DNA from: Rhodospirillales bacterium
Lineage (GTDB): Bacteria; Pseudomonadota; Alphaproteobacteria; Acetobacterales; Acetobacteraceae
Assembly: GCA_015654825.1 (NCBI GenBank)
Contig: JAATGE010000375.1
Coordinates: forward strand, 1-6,439
DNA: 6,439 nt
Reading direction: 5' to 3'
Below, piece after piece: positions 1 through 6,149 of the stretch (within the stretch, counting starts at the first letter, position 1; each line of letters opens with the position of its first letter). Below the pieces are notes generated by a model, which worked only from the letters and a program-made list of their open reading frames with translations, had not been told where the DNA came from and ran no database searches. Position numbers and translations under genes: made by a program.

Positions 1-50
1 ACACGGCCGCAGGAGTCAAGATTTCCGGCGGTTGGTATAACTCTCCCGCA

Positions 51-83
51 GCGTGGAAACATGGGTGTTTCCGCGCTTTCCTT
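51..83 (+). terminator. Probable intrinsic terminator of an unseen upstream gene
   Basis: Positions 51-61 pair with 66-76 in an 11-bp stem with one G-T wobble and a four-base TGGG loop. A pyrimidine- and T-rich tract (TTTCCTT, 77-83) follows on the plus strand. The opposite strand has no T tract beyond the stem, so the direction is plus. This fits a gene entering from the left and stopping before position 51; one of the three plus frames has TAA at 38-40. The T tract is interrupted by CC, so termination may be weak. Confidence 0.5.
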
Positions 84-239
84 CGAAAGTACCGCCCGTA
101 TCGCGGTGGCGGTCGTCCAGACTTTGCTGCTTCGGCATGAGGGACCCTCTCGGTGGCATCCTACGCGGGAACATGGTTTGGTGCGACGGAAATCACAGCC
201 CTCCGCGCAGCCACTTATCAATGACACCTGGAGATCCCG
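84..239 (+). other. Leader upstream of the SIMPL gene
   Basis: I recognise no gene or RNA family here. The only visible structure is a short perfect palindrome, GAGGG-A-CCCTC, at 139-149, which could be an operator but could also be chance. The promoter of the SIMPL and amidase genes presumably lies in this stretch, but no convincing -35/-10 pair can be read by eye. Confidence 0.3.
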
Positions 240-938
240 ATGCGCTGGCTCCCGCTAGTCCCACTCCTCGCTGCCACGGCCGCCACCGCCGCCGAACCCC
301 CGGCCGTCACCGTCCAGGGCACCTGCACCGCCAGCGCCCAGCCCGACCGCGCCCGCATCTTCGTCGGCGCCGAAACCTCCGGCCCCGACGCCAGCCGCGT
401 CGCCGCCGCCGCCATCACCCAGTACAACCGCTTCCGCGCCGAGGTCGAAAAGCTCGCTTTGCCGGATGCCGCCCTCACCAGCACCGGCGTGCAAACCGAC
501 CGCAGCACCGACGAGCGCAACGGCCGCCTCATCACCACCGGCTACACCGCCCGCGCCGGCCTCACCGTCGAAACCTCCAGCCTGCCCGGCCTCGCCCGCG
601 TCATGCAGGCAGCCGCCACCGACGGCATGGCCAATATCGGCTCGATGGACCTGTTCCTCTCCGACGCCCTGCGCCGCTCGCTCGAGCAATCCTGCCTGCC
701 CAAGGCAACCGCCGACGCGCGCGAGCGTGCCGCCGCCCTGCTTGCCGGCGTCGGCGCCTCGCTCGGCGACGTCCTCTCCATCAGCTCCGGCGAACCCACG
801 GAACCCGGCCCCCGCCCGGTTTTCGCGCCCATGGCCATGGCGGCGCGCGCCGCCCCGACGCCCGATCTCTCCGCCGGCCCGCAGACCGTCACGGTCACCG
901 CGACCGTCATGTTCGCCATCGCGCCCGCCCACAAATAG
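240..938 (+). CDS. SIMPL (DUF541) domain protein, secreted, YggE-like
   Basis: This 232-residue protein belongs to the SIMPL/DUF541 family, whose best-known member is E. coli YggE, linked to oxidative-stress tolerance; no biochemical activity is established for the family. Residues 1-18 form a Sec signal peptide (MRWLPLVPLLAATAATAA), so the mature protein should be periplasmic. The SIMPL domain covers about 22-228. It opens with VTVQGTCTASAQPD, continues with the TSTGVQTD segment near 80-87 and the GYTARAGLTV strand near 101-110, then an Ala/Arg-rich helix (ATADARERAAALLAGVG) and LGDVLSIS near 175-182, all in family order. Cys29 and Cys152 are the only cysteines and could form a disulfide. 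GGAGA at 230-234 sits 5 bases before the ATG and fixes the start. The amidase gene follows after 17 bases, so the two are probably co-transcribed, although a functional link between them is not obvious. The family call is firm; the role is not. Confidence 0.9.
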   Translation: MRWLPLVPLLAATAATAAEPPAVTVQGTCTASAQPDRARIFVGAETSGPDASRVAAAAITQYNRFRAEVEKLALPDAALTSTGVQTDRSTDERNGRLITTGYTARAGLTVETSSLPGLARVMQAAATDGMANIGSMDLFLSDALRRSLEQSCLPKATADARERAAALLAGVGASLGDVLSISSGEPTEPGPRPVFAPMAMAARAAPTPDLSAGPQTVTVTATVMFAIAPAHK

Positions 939-955
939 CGCCCGGTCCGCCCCAA

Positions 956-2308
956 ATGCCCAACCTCGCCGAAGCCGCCGCCGCCCTCGCGGCCGGCACC
1001 ACCACCAGCCGCAACCTGGTCGAACTCTGCCTCGCCGGCATCAACGACCTGGAAGGGCAGGGCGCCCGCGCCTTCGTGCGCGTCTACGCCGACCAGGCGC
1101 GCGCCAGCGCCGACGCCATGGACGCGCTGCGCCAGGCGGGCCGCGCGCCCGGCCCGTTCGCCGGCATTCCGATCAGCCTAAAAGACCTGTTCGATGTCGC
1201 CGGCGAACCCACGCCGGCCGGCTCCATCGTGCTCGCCGACGCGCCCCCCGCCACCGAAACCGCGACCGCAATCCGACGCCTGCTCGCGACCGGCATGATC
1301 CCGATCGGTCGCACCAACATGACCGAATTCGCCTTCAGCGGCGTCGGCCTGAACCCGCATTACGGCACGCCGCTGTCGCCCTGGGACCGCGCCACCGGCC
1401 ACGTCCCCGGCGGCAGCAGCAGCGGCGCCGCGGTCTCCGTCGCGGACGGCATGGCGCTCGCCGCCATCGGCACCGACACCGGCGGATCCTGCCGCATCCC
1501 GGCCGCCCTCTGCGGCATTACCGGCTTCAAACCCACCGCCCGCCGCGTGCCGCTGGACGGCGCCCTGCCGCTCGCCCCGTCGCTCGATTCCGTGGGGCCG
1601 CTGGCAAGCAGCGCCGCCTGCTGCGCCGTGCTCGACGCCATCATGGCCGGCGAGCCGGACCGATCGCTGCCCCGCGCCGTCCTGGCCGGCCTGCGCCTGC
1701 TGCTGCCCACCAACCTGGCCTTCGCCAACCTCGACGACCTGACCGAAGCGGCGCTCGACCGCGCCGTCGCCCGCCTGGACGCAGCCGGCGCGCTGACCGA
1801 CCGCGCCCCGCTCGCCGCCTCCGACGAAATCACCGAGGCCCATGCCAAAGGCGGTTTCGCCCCGGCCGAAGCCTTCGCCTGGCATCGTGACGTGCTGGCC
1901 CGCGATTTCGCCCGCTACGACCCGCGCGTCGCCACCCGCATCGCCCCAGGCGCCGACATGTCCGCCGCCGACTATTTTCTGCTGACCCAGGCCCGCCGCC
2001 GCATCATCCTGCGCTTCGAGGCCGACATGGCCCCCTACGACGCCCTGATGCTGCCCACCGTGCCGATCGCGCCGCCGCCGGTCGCCGCCTTCGTGCTCGA
2101 CGCGGATTATCGCCGGCTCAACTTCCTGCTGCTGCGCAACCCGTCCGCGATCAATTTCCTCGACGGCTGCGCCATCAGCCTGCCCTGCCACGCGCCCGGC
2201 GCGCCACCGGCCGGGCTTATGCTGGCCGCGCCCGCGATGCAGGATGCGCGGCTGCTGGCCGTCGCGATCGCCGTTGAACAGGCGCTGCAACACGAAAGGC
2301 TGAATTGA
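956..2308 (+). CDS. Amidase-signature family hydrolase
   Basis: This 450-residue enzyme has the amidase-signature fold, whose members hydrolyse amide bonds using a Ser-cisSer-Lys triad. All three residues are visible: Lys76 in ISLKDLFDV, the cis-Ser at Ser154 in the PGGSSSGAAV glycine/serine loop, and the nucleophile Ser178 in GTDTGGSCRIPA. The 24-residue spacing between the two serines matches characterised members such as FAAH (Ser217/Ser241). LCGITGFKPT follows, as is typical. There is no signal peptide, so the protein should be cytoplasmic. The substrate cannot be read from sequence. It is unlikely to be a true GatA because no gatB or gatC lies beside it. The frame stays open far upstream, but the family N-terminus (LAEAAAALAAG...LVELCLAGI) begins at this ATG. 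No Shine-Dalgarno is seen in the 17-base gap after the SIMPL stop, so translation may depend on coupling to that gene. The stop is TGA at 2306-2308. Confidence 0.9.
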   Translation: MPNLAEAAAALAAGTTTSRNLVELCLAGINDLEGQGARAFVRVYADQARASADAMDALRQAGRAPGPFAGIPISLKDLFDVAGEPTPAGSIVLADAPPATETATAIRRLLATGMIPIGRTNMTEFAFSGVGLNPHYGTPLSPWDRATGHVPGGSSSGAAVSVADGMALAAIGTDTGGSCRIPAALCGITGFKPTARRVPLDGALPLAPSLDSVGPLASSAACCAVLDAIMAGEPDRSLPRAVLAGLRLLLPTNLAFANLDDLTEAALDRAVARLDAAGALTDRAPLAASDEITEAHAKGGFAPAEAFAWHRDVLARDFARYDPRVATRIAPGADMSAADYFLLTQARRRIILRFEADMAPYDALMLPTVPIAPPPVAAFVLDADYRRLNFLLLRNPSAINFLDGCAISLPCHAPGAPPAGLMLAAPAMQDARLLAVAIAVEQALQHERLN

Positions 2309-2332
2309 TTGGTCTTGGGTGATGGCCAGATA

Positions 2333-2375
2333 GCAGGAAGCAGGAAGGCTGGTGGGGCGAAGCCGCCCCCCCCAG
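2333..2375. repeat. Intergenic GC-rich hairpin (REP-like) after a 7-base tandem repeat
   Basis: The 99-base gap between the amidase and beta-propeller genes carries a tandem GCAGGAA pair (2333-2346), then a hairpin. GGGGCG (2354-2359) pairs with CGCCCC (2364-2369) around an AAGC loop. CTGG (2349-2352) can pair with CCAG (2372-2375) beyond a small internal bulge. No T tract follows on the plus strand, so it is not a classical terminator. It looks like a small member of a dispersed palindromic repeat class and may attenuate read-through into the beta-propeller gene. I see no clear promoter here. Confidence 0.5.
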
Positions 2376-2407
2376 GCCCTCGGCTTTCATAAGATAAGGG
2401 AAACGAA

Positions 2408-3388
2408 ATGAAGTTCCGGACTGCCGCCGCACTCGCCGCATTCGCGGGCGCTGCCAATGCACAAACGCTCTATGTCACCGACCAGCAGGGCGGCGTCACG
2501 ACCTTGGACGCAAAGACGCTGGCTATAACTGGAAAGATCGACATCGGCGCACAGGGGCCGCGCGGCATCGCGGTTACCCATGACGGCACGCTGCTGCTCA
2601 CCGCCAACCAGGGCAGCGGCAATCTCTCCGTCATCGAGCGCGCTACCGGAAAAATCCTCGCGCACATTCCGATCGGCCCATCCACCGAAATGGTCCGCGT
2701 GCAGGGCCGCACCGCCTATGCCACCTACGAACCGCCCACCGACAAAGGCGGCGTGGCCCATATCGCCGTGGTCGATCTCGATCAGCGCCGCGTCGTCAAC
2801 AGCATTCCGAGCGGCCACGAAACCGAGGGCCTCGAATTCTCCCCCGACGGCAAATACCTGCTCGTCACCAACGAAGGCGACGACACCGTCAGCATCTACA
2901 ACCTGCCCGCCGGCACGCTGGCCCACTCGGTCGACACCAAGCAATACGGCACCCGCCCCCGCGGCATCAAACGCCTGCCCGACGGCAGCGGCTACATCGT
3001 CAGCCTCGAATTCTCCGACAAATTCATTGTGCTGGACAAGGATTTCGCCATCACAAAAGCGGTTCCCACCGCCGCCAGCCCCTACGGCCTCGCCTTCAGC
3101 CTCGATGGCTCCAAACTGTTCGTCGCCGCGGCCAAGGCCGGCCTGATCCAGGTGTTCGATGCAAAAACCTACGACCACCTGTCCGACATCAAAGTCGGAA
3201 AACGCTGCTGGCACTTCAGCTTCACACCCGACGCCAAACACATCGTCGCCGCCTGCGGCCGCTCCGCCGCACTCAGCGTGGTGGACGCCGCGCAACTAAA
3301 GCCGGAACAATCAATCGAAGGCTTCAAACTGCCTTGGGGTATAGTCGCCTACCCGAACACGAACGGCACGCTGGATACGGCGAAGTGA
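2408..3388 (+). CDS. Secreted seven-bladed YVTN-type beta-propeller protein
   Basis: This 326-residue protein has a Sec signal peptide (residues 1-18, ending in GAANA before QTLYV), so it is predicted to be periplasmic. The mature part is built of repeated beta-propeller units. Blade-like strands of the form xLxVxxxxxxxxxVxD start near residues 21, 61, 103, 149, 195, 236 and 278, interleaved with PRGIAVTHDG, EGLEFSPDGKY, PRGIKRLPDG, YGLAFSLDGSK and CWHFSFTPDAKH turns; that gives seven blades. It resembles YVTN-repeat proteins, including the PQQ-dependent catabolism-associated propeller family (the CWHFSFTPDAKHIVAACGRS segment especially), but no PQQ enzyme gene is present in the window to support that role. 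Such proteins act as binding or scaffold proteins, and no catalytic residue is identifiable. Cys267 and Cys283 may pair. AAGGGA (2396-2401), six bases before the ATG, supports the start. The gene converges on the multicopper oxidase across a large inverted repeat. The specific ligand or partner is unknown. Confidence 0.85.
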   Translation: MKFRTAAALAAFAGAANAQTLYVTDQQGGVTTLDAKTLAITGKIDIGAQGPRGIAVTHDGTLLLTANQGSGNLSVIERATGKILAHIPIGPSTEMVRVQGRTAYATYEPPTDKGGVAHIAVVDLDQRRVVNSIPSGHETEGLEFSPDGKYLLVTNEGDDTVSIYNLPAGTLAHSVDTKQYGTRPRGIKRLPDGSGYIVSLEFSDKFIVLDKDFAITKAVPTAASPYGLAFSLDGSKLFVAAAKAGLIQVFDAKTYDHLSDIKVGKRCWHFSFTPDAKHIVAACGRSAALSVVDAAQLKPEQSIEGFKLPWGIVAYPNTNGTLDTAK

Positions 3389-3390
3389 AG

Positions 3391-3586
3391 AAGGCCAGGG
3401 GGCTCTGCCCCCTGGACCCCCGCTAAGGACAAGTCCTTAGAACCTGATGATTTAAGTCGGAGGACAGGGAGGGGGGCAACTCGGCCTTGCCCGCGCGCTC
3501 GCTGCCCCCCTCCCTGTCCTCCGACAAAATTAATGGGGTCTGGGGACTTGTCCCCAGCGGGGTCCAGGGGCAGAGCCCCTGGCCTT
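3391..3586. repeat. Large inverted repeat: two head-to-head multi-hairpin units
   Basis: The left arm (3391-3480) and the reverse complement of the right arm (3501-3586) align over their whole length, with about four-fifths identity by hand alignment, around a 20-base centre. Each arm contains its own small hairpins. On the left these are CCAGGGGG/CCCCCTGG (3395-3402 with 3408-3415) and CTAAGGAC/GTCCTTAG (3423-3430 with 3433-3440). On the right they are CTGGGGAC/GTCCCCAG (3540-3547 with 3550-3557) and CCAGGGG/CCCCTGG (3564-3570 with 3576-3582). The inner 21 bases (3456-3476) match 3505-3525 exactly in inverted orientation. The element lies 2 bases past one stop codon and 4 bases short of the other. 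From memory, the unit resembles dispersed palindromic repeats of Acetobacteraceae. It contains no coding gene that I would accept. Confidence 0.9.
3395..3415 (-). terminator. Possible terminator hairpin for the multicopper oxidase operon
   Basis: An 8-bp perfect G/C-rich stem (3395-3402 with 3408-3415) with loop CTCTG lies about 175 bases beyond the oxidase stop. Read on the minus strand it is followed by the pyrimidine tract CCTTCTTCACTT. The uridine run is poor, so this is a tentative call. It is the last of the minus-strand hairpins within the large inverted repeat. Confidence 0.35.
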
Positions 3587-3592
3587 CCTTTC
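3564..3592 (+). terminator. Possible terminator hairpin for the beta-propeller gene
   Basis: A 7-bp stem, CCAGGGG (3564-3570) with CCCCTGG (3576-3582), loop CAGAG, is followed on the plus strand by CCTTCCTTTC. It mirrors the 3395-3415 hairpin, so the inverted repeat can present an outward-facing hairpin plus pyrimidine tract to transcripts from either side. The T content is modest, so function is inferred. Confidence 0.35.
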
Positions 3593-6056
3593 AATTCGTC
3601 GCAACCGGCTTGCAAATCGGTGCGTGGGCGGCTTGTTGCGCTTGGCAGTTGGTGTCGCCGGGGCGGCACATGACGGTGATCATGGCCATCATGCCGCCGT
3701 CTTCGTGTTCCAGCACATGGCAGTGGTACACGAACGTTCCGACCTGTTCGGCGCGCGAGAAATCGACCAGCAGGCTGACCTTGCCGGGGAACGGGCAGGC
3801 TGCGGCACCGGGTGCGCCGCTGCATTCCACGGCCGGGTTGCCATGGCAGCCCGCCGTGTTCGGCGCGGTCGAGCAGATGCTCTGGCCGCGCGGCACCGGC
3901 ATCGTATCGATGAACGGCACGTCCTTCTGCAGCGCGAACGCCTTTACCAGCGCATCGGTCGACGTCACGTTTTCCGGAAGGCCGGGGCGCCGCGCCGGAA
4001 AGTAGAAGGCGCCGGAAGGATCGATCGTGAACCGCGACTGGTGCAGGTGGAAATTATGGTCTTCCGCGGTCCAGTTCTGCAGCTCCCAGTGCTCGACATT
4101 GCCCTGCACGGTGCAGACGCTGTTGTAATCGTTATGATCCATCGCCGGGAACGCCACATCGGTGCCGTTCACGCCGTTGGCCCACACTTCATCCACGCTG
4201 TGCAGCGGCTTGCCGATGCCTTGCGGATAGAAATCCATCGAGCCGTCCGGATGGCGCAGGCCGGCGATCAGTCCGAACACCTCGTTGAGATGTCCCTGGA
4301 TGCCCGAGGGTGTTTTCGCCACTGGTCCGAATACCTTGACGAACCGGTGAACGAAATAGACCACCCGCGTGTCGCCGACGGCGTAGCGGCAGCGCGAGGG
4401 CAGCCGCGTGTCGTCGGCGCTGCCGTGCGGAATCGGGGTTGCCTGGCCGGCGACGTCGAACGGTGCCGTAACCGGGGCCGTGGCTTCGGCATCCGCCGCC
4501 GCCTGGGCGCTGGCGCTTTCAGGTTTTCCCCACACGATGCGTGCCAGATCGATGCTGGGCCACACATTGCCGCTATCGTTGCCGTTCGCCGCCATGCTGG
4601 CGGAGCTGTTGTGCAGCTCGTAGGCGCCGCCGGCCGGCGGCGCCGGGATTGCGATTTCGATGCGCGTCGCAGGCATCATCAGGAACTGGCTGTGCATCTC
4701 GGCCTGGCCGTGCACCTGGCGCACGCCGACGCCGTCGCGCGCCAATATCTGGAACGGCAGCGAACCGTTGCCGGGATGGCCCAGCGGTTCGATGCTGAGG
4801 CGATAGCTGACGCTCGGGCTGGCATTTACGATGCGCCAGATCTGCATCCGGCCGGCCGGGACGTGCATCACCGGATATTCGACGCCGTTGACGGTGAACA
4901 CCCACTTGCCGCCACCGGTCTCGTCGATGCCCTGGCATTCGCCGCGCCGGGTTCCACCGTTGGGGCTGCACAAGGTCGATTCGACATCGTGGATCGTCGT
5001 GTACAGACCGTTGCCGTAACTCTGGATGCCGATGTCCTTGATTGCCAGGACACGGATATCCGCGTTGGTGATGGTGCAGTTGCCGGGGGTGCCGTCGCCC
5101 GCCGGGCACGCATAGTCGGTCAGGTCGCCCACCGTAATCACGCCGGTGGTACCACCATGTTCCTGGAACTGCGAAAGCCCGTGCGGATGCGGATGGTACC
5201 AGAACAGGCCGCTCGGATGCTCACCGGTGACCAGCGAGCTGACATGCGGCGTGCCGGGGATCACGGTGTTGTAGTGCAGCGGAAACTCGGTCAGGCCGTG
5301 GCCGATATGGATCAGGTCGCGCAGGAAGTTGCCGCAATTGTCGATATCGGTGCCGAGGTCGAACGATCCCTTCGGTTGCGTCACATCGAGCACGTAGTCG
5401 CCGTACGGCCCCAGACCGGCGCGCTCCGGATGGTACGGGCTTACCAGCAACCCGTGCGTGTGCAGGTTGCTCGAGCGGCAAGGCTCGGATCCGTTGGTCG
5501 ACGCCGGAACCGCGGCGGTGCCGGAATAATCGAGCCGGCTTTGAAACAGCACGTCCAGCGTGTCGGCCTGCACCAGCCCCCATTGCGTGCCGCCATAGGC
5601 CCAGCCCGGGTTGGCCAGGCAGGCATTCGGGATCGGCATCGTAGCACCGGTTGCCGGGTCCACGACCTGGGCCACGCCGCTGGCGCCGCCGGTCACGCGG
5701 AAAACCGGAATATCCGTCACCTTGTAGTTGCCGACATAGACGTAGCCCGGCTTGCCTTGCGGCGCGCTGCTGACGTGGTCGACCGCGATCGACAGCGACA
5801 GGGTACCTGGCGCGCCTGCCTGCGGGCGTGCGGGGGAGAACAGCGGCAGCGGCCGGAAGGCATTCTCGCCGTGGCCGTCGCGGCCCGGCTGCGGATACAG
5901 CGCCGACAGCTGTTCGCACAGCGCCTGGGCCCGCGCCGCATGCCCGAAGCCCAGCAGCGATGCCGCCAGGAAGCATGCCAGAACGGCAAGTTGTCGAATG
6001 GCCATGCGTCCAATAACTGGATGTCGAATGGCCGGATGTCCGCTGCTCGTGCGCAT
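3591..6056 (-). CDS. Large exported multicopper oxidase
   Basis: This 821-residue protein (start at 6056) oxidises a substrate at a type 1 copper and reduces oxygen to water at a trinuclear cluster, as the family does. All four copper motifs are present: HTHG (199-202), HPHPHG (288-293), HNFHLH (667-672) and HCHVLEHEDGGM (778-789), where Cys779 is the type 1 cysteine and Met789 the axial ligand. The N-terminus carries a Sec-type signal (hydrophobic core LAVLACFLAASLLGFG, cleavage near AARAQA, residues 41-45). It has no twin-arginine motif, although many of these enzymes use Tat. The start is chosen because GGGGAGG lies 8 bases upstream; in-frame ATGs at 6149, 6104 and 6005 have poorer ribosome sites. 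The protein is much longer than the usual 450-600 residues, with insertions before and between the first two motifs and a cysteine-containing tail. It lies 93 bases downstream of a cupredoxin gene, probably in one operon. The substrate is unknown; ferrous iron or copper are candidates. Confidence 0.92.
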   Translation of the reverse strand: MRTSSGHPAIRHPVIGRMAIRQLAVLACFLAASLLGFGHAARAQALCEQLSALYPQPGRDGHGENAFRPLPLFSPARPQAGAPGTLSLSIAVDHVSSAPQGKPGYVYVGNYKVTDIPVFRVTGGASGVAQVVDPATGATMPIPNACLANPGWAYGGTQWGLVQADTLDVLFQSRLDYSGTAAVPASTNGSEPCRSSNLHTHGLLVSPYHPERAGLGPYGDYVLDVTQPKGSFDLGTDIDNCGNFLRDLIHIGHGLTEFPLHYNTVIPGTPHVSSLVTGEHPSGLFWYHPHPHGLSQFQEHGGTTGVITVGDLTDYACPAGDGTPGNCTITNADIRVLAIKDIGIQSYGNGLYTTIHDVESTLCSPNGGTRRGECQGIDETGGGKWVFTVNGVEYPVMHVPAGRMQIWRIVNASPSVSYRLSIEPLGHPGNGSLPFQILARDGVGVRQVHGQAEMHSQFLMMPATRIEIAIPAPPAGGAYELHNSSASMAANGNDSGNVWPSIDLARIVWGKPESASAQAAADAEATAPVTAPFDVAGQATPIPHGSADDTRLPSRCRYAVGDTRVVYFVHRFVKVFGPVAKTPSGIQGHLNEVFGLIAGLRHPDGSMDFYPQGIGKPLHSVDEVWANGVNGTDVAFPAMDHNDYNSVCTVQGNVEHWELQNWTAEDHNFHLHQSRFTIDPSGAFYFPARRPGLPENVTSTDALVKAFALQKDVPFIDTMPVPRGQSICSTAPNTAGCHGNPAVECSGAPGAAACPFPGKVSLLVDFSRAEQVGTFVYHCHVLEHEDGGMMAMITVMCRPGDTNCQAQQAAHAPICKPVATN
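5992..6033 (-). repeat. 12-base direct repeat in the signal-peptide coding region
   Basis: TGTCGAATGGCC occurs at 5992-6003 and again at 6022-6033, with a period of 30 bases (ten codons, in frame). A shorter GGATGTC repeat (6020-6026, 6034-6040) overlaps it. On the minus strand the repeats give related peptide segments (PAIRH and MAIRQ) in the n-region of the oxidase signal peptide. A tandem duplication would explain why this n-region is about 20 residues long. Confidence 0.6.
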
Positions 6057-6064
6057 AATCCGCG

Positions 6065-6071
6065 CCTCCCC
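6065..6071 (-). promoter_or_regulatory. Shine-Dalgarno that sets the oxidase start
   Basis: Read on the minus strand this is GGGGAGG, 8 bases before the ATG at 6056. It is the best ribosome-binding site near any of the four candidate in-frame ATGs, and it favours an 821-residue product over one starting at the cupredoxin stop codon. Confidence 0.65.
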
Positions 6072-6110
6072 GAAAAACTCTGTGATCACATCTATCGCAT
6101 GCATCGACCG

Positions 6111-6134
6111 CGGCGGGAATGATAAATCTCGCCG
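6111..6134. promoter_or_regulatory. Inverted repeat with an AT-rich centre between cupredoxin and oxidase genes
   Basis: CGGCG (6111-6115) and CGCCG (6130-6134) flank a locally AT-rich centre; the pairing extends to 8 bp with one wobble. The centre contains AATGATAA (6118-6125), which matches the core of the classical Fur consensus, but only 11 of 19 consensus positions agree overall by my count. It lies 55-78 bases upstream of the chosen oxidase start and could be a regulator site or a processing hairpin. The call is weak. Confidence 0.2.
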
Positions 6135-6149
6135 AGTAGCAGGCGCCAT

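Noticed and set aside
139..149. GAGGG-A-CCCTC palindrome as a defined operator
   Set aside because: The arms are only 5 bp, no regulator gene is adjacent, and such a palindrome can arise by chance.
53..955. Extension of the amidase frame upstream across the SIMPL gene to an ATG at 53
   Set aside because: The added 301 residues are Arg/Pro/His-rich low-complexity translation of the SIMPL gene in another frame. The family N-terminus starts at 956, and the SIMPL frame has a signal peptide, a ribosome site and a full domain.
466..1890. 474-codon plus-strand frame overlapping the SIMPL and amidase genes
   Set aside because: Pro/Arg/Ala-rich translation typical of a GC-rich shifted frame; it overlaps two well-supported genes.
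1178..2293. 371-codon minus-strand frame opposite the amidase
   Set aside because: Same antisense register effect; Gly/Arg/Gln-rich translation with no domain, opposite a gene with an intact catalytic triad.
2387..3295. 302-codon minus-strand frame opposite the beta-propeller gene
   Set aside because: Codon-register shadow of the propeller gene, with a Gly/Val/Asp-rich translation and no recognisable domain.
3391..3586. CRISPR array or insertion sequence at the palindromic region
   Set aside because: There are two inverted units, not direct repeats with unique spacers; there is no transposase and no clear target-site duplication.
3349..4005. Open frames crossing the inverted repeat (plus 3487-4005, minus 3825-3349)
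   Set aside because: They run across the palindromic element and into the oxidase in the wrong frame or strand; their peptides (for example repeated GLVPSGVQGQ-like text) are translations of the repeat.
3624..6122. 832-codon open frame on the plus strand opposite the multicopper oxidase
   Set aside because: It is in exact codon register with the oxidase on the other strand, where stops would require TTA, CTA or TCA codons that this GC-rich genome avoids. Long open antisense frames in the same register also occur opposite the SIMPL, amidase and beta-propeller genes. The translation resembles no known family.
6110..6149. Tat-like TRRDLSF motif if the oxidase starts at 6149
   Set aside because: No hydrophobic segment follows the arginines. 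The real hydrophobic core lies about 45 residues later, and the ATG at 6056 has a much better ribosome site.
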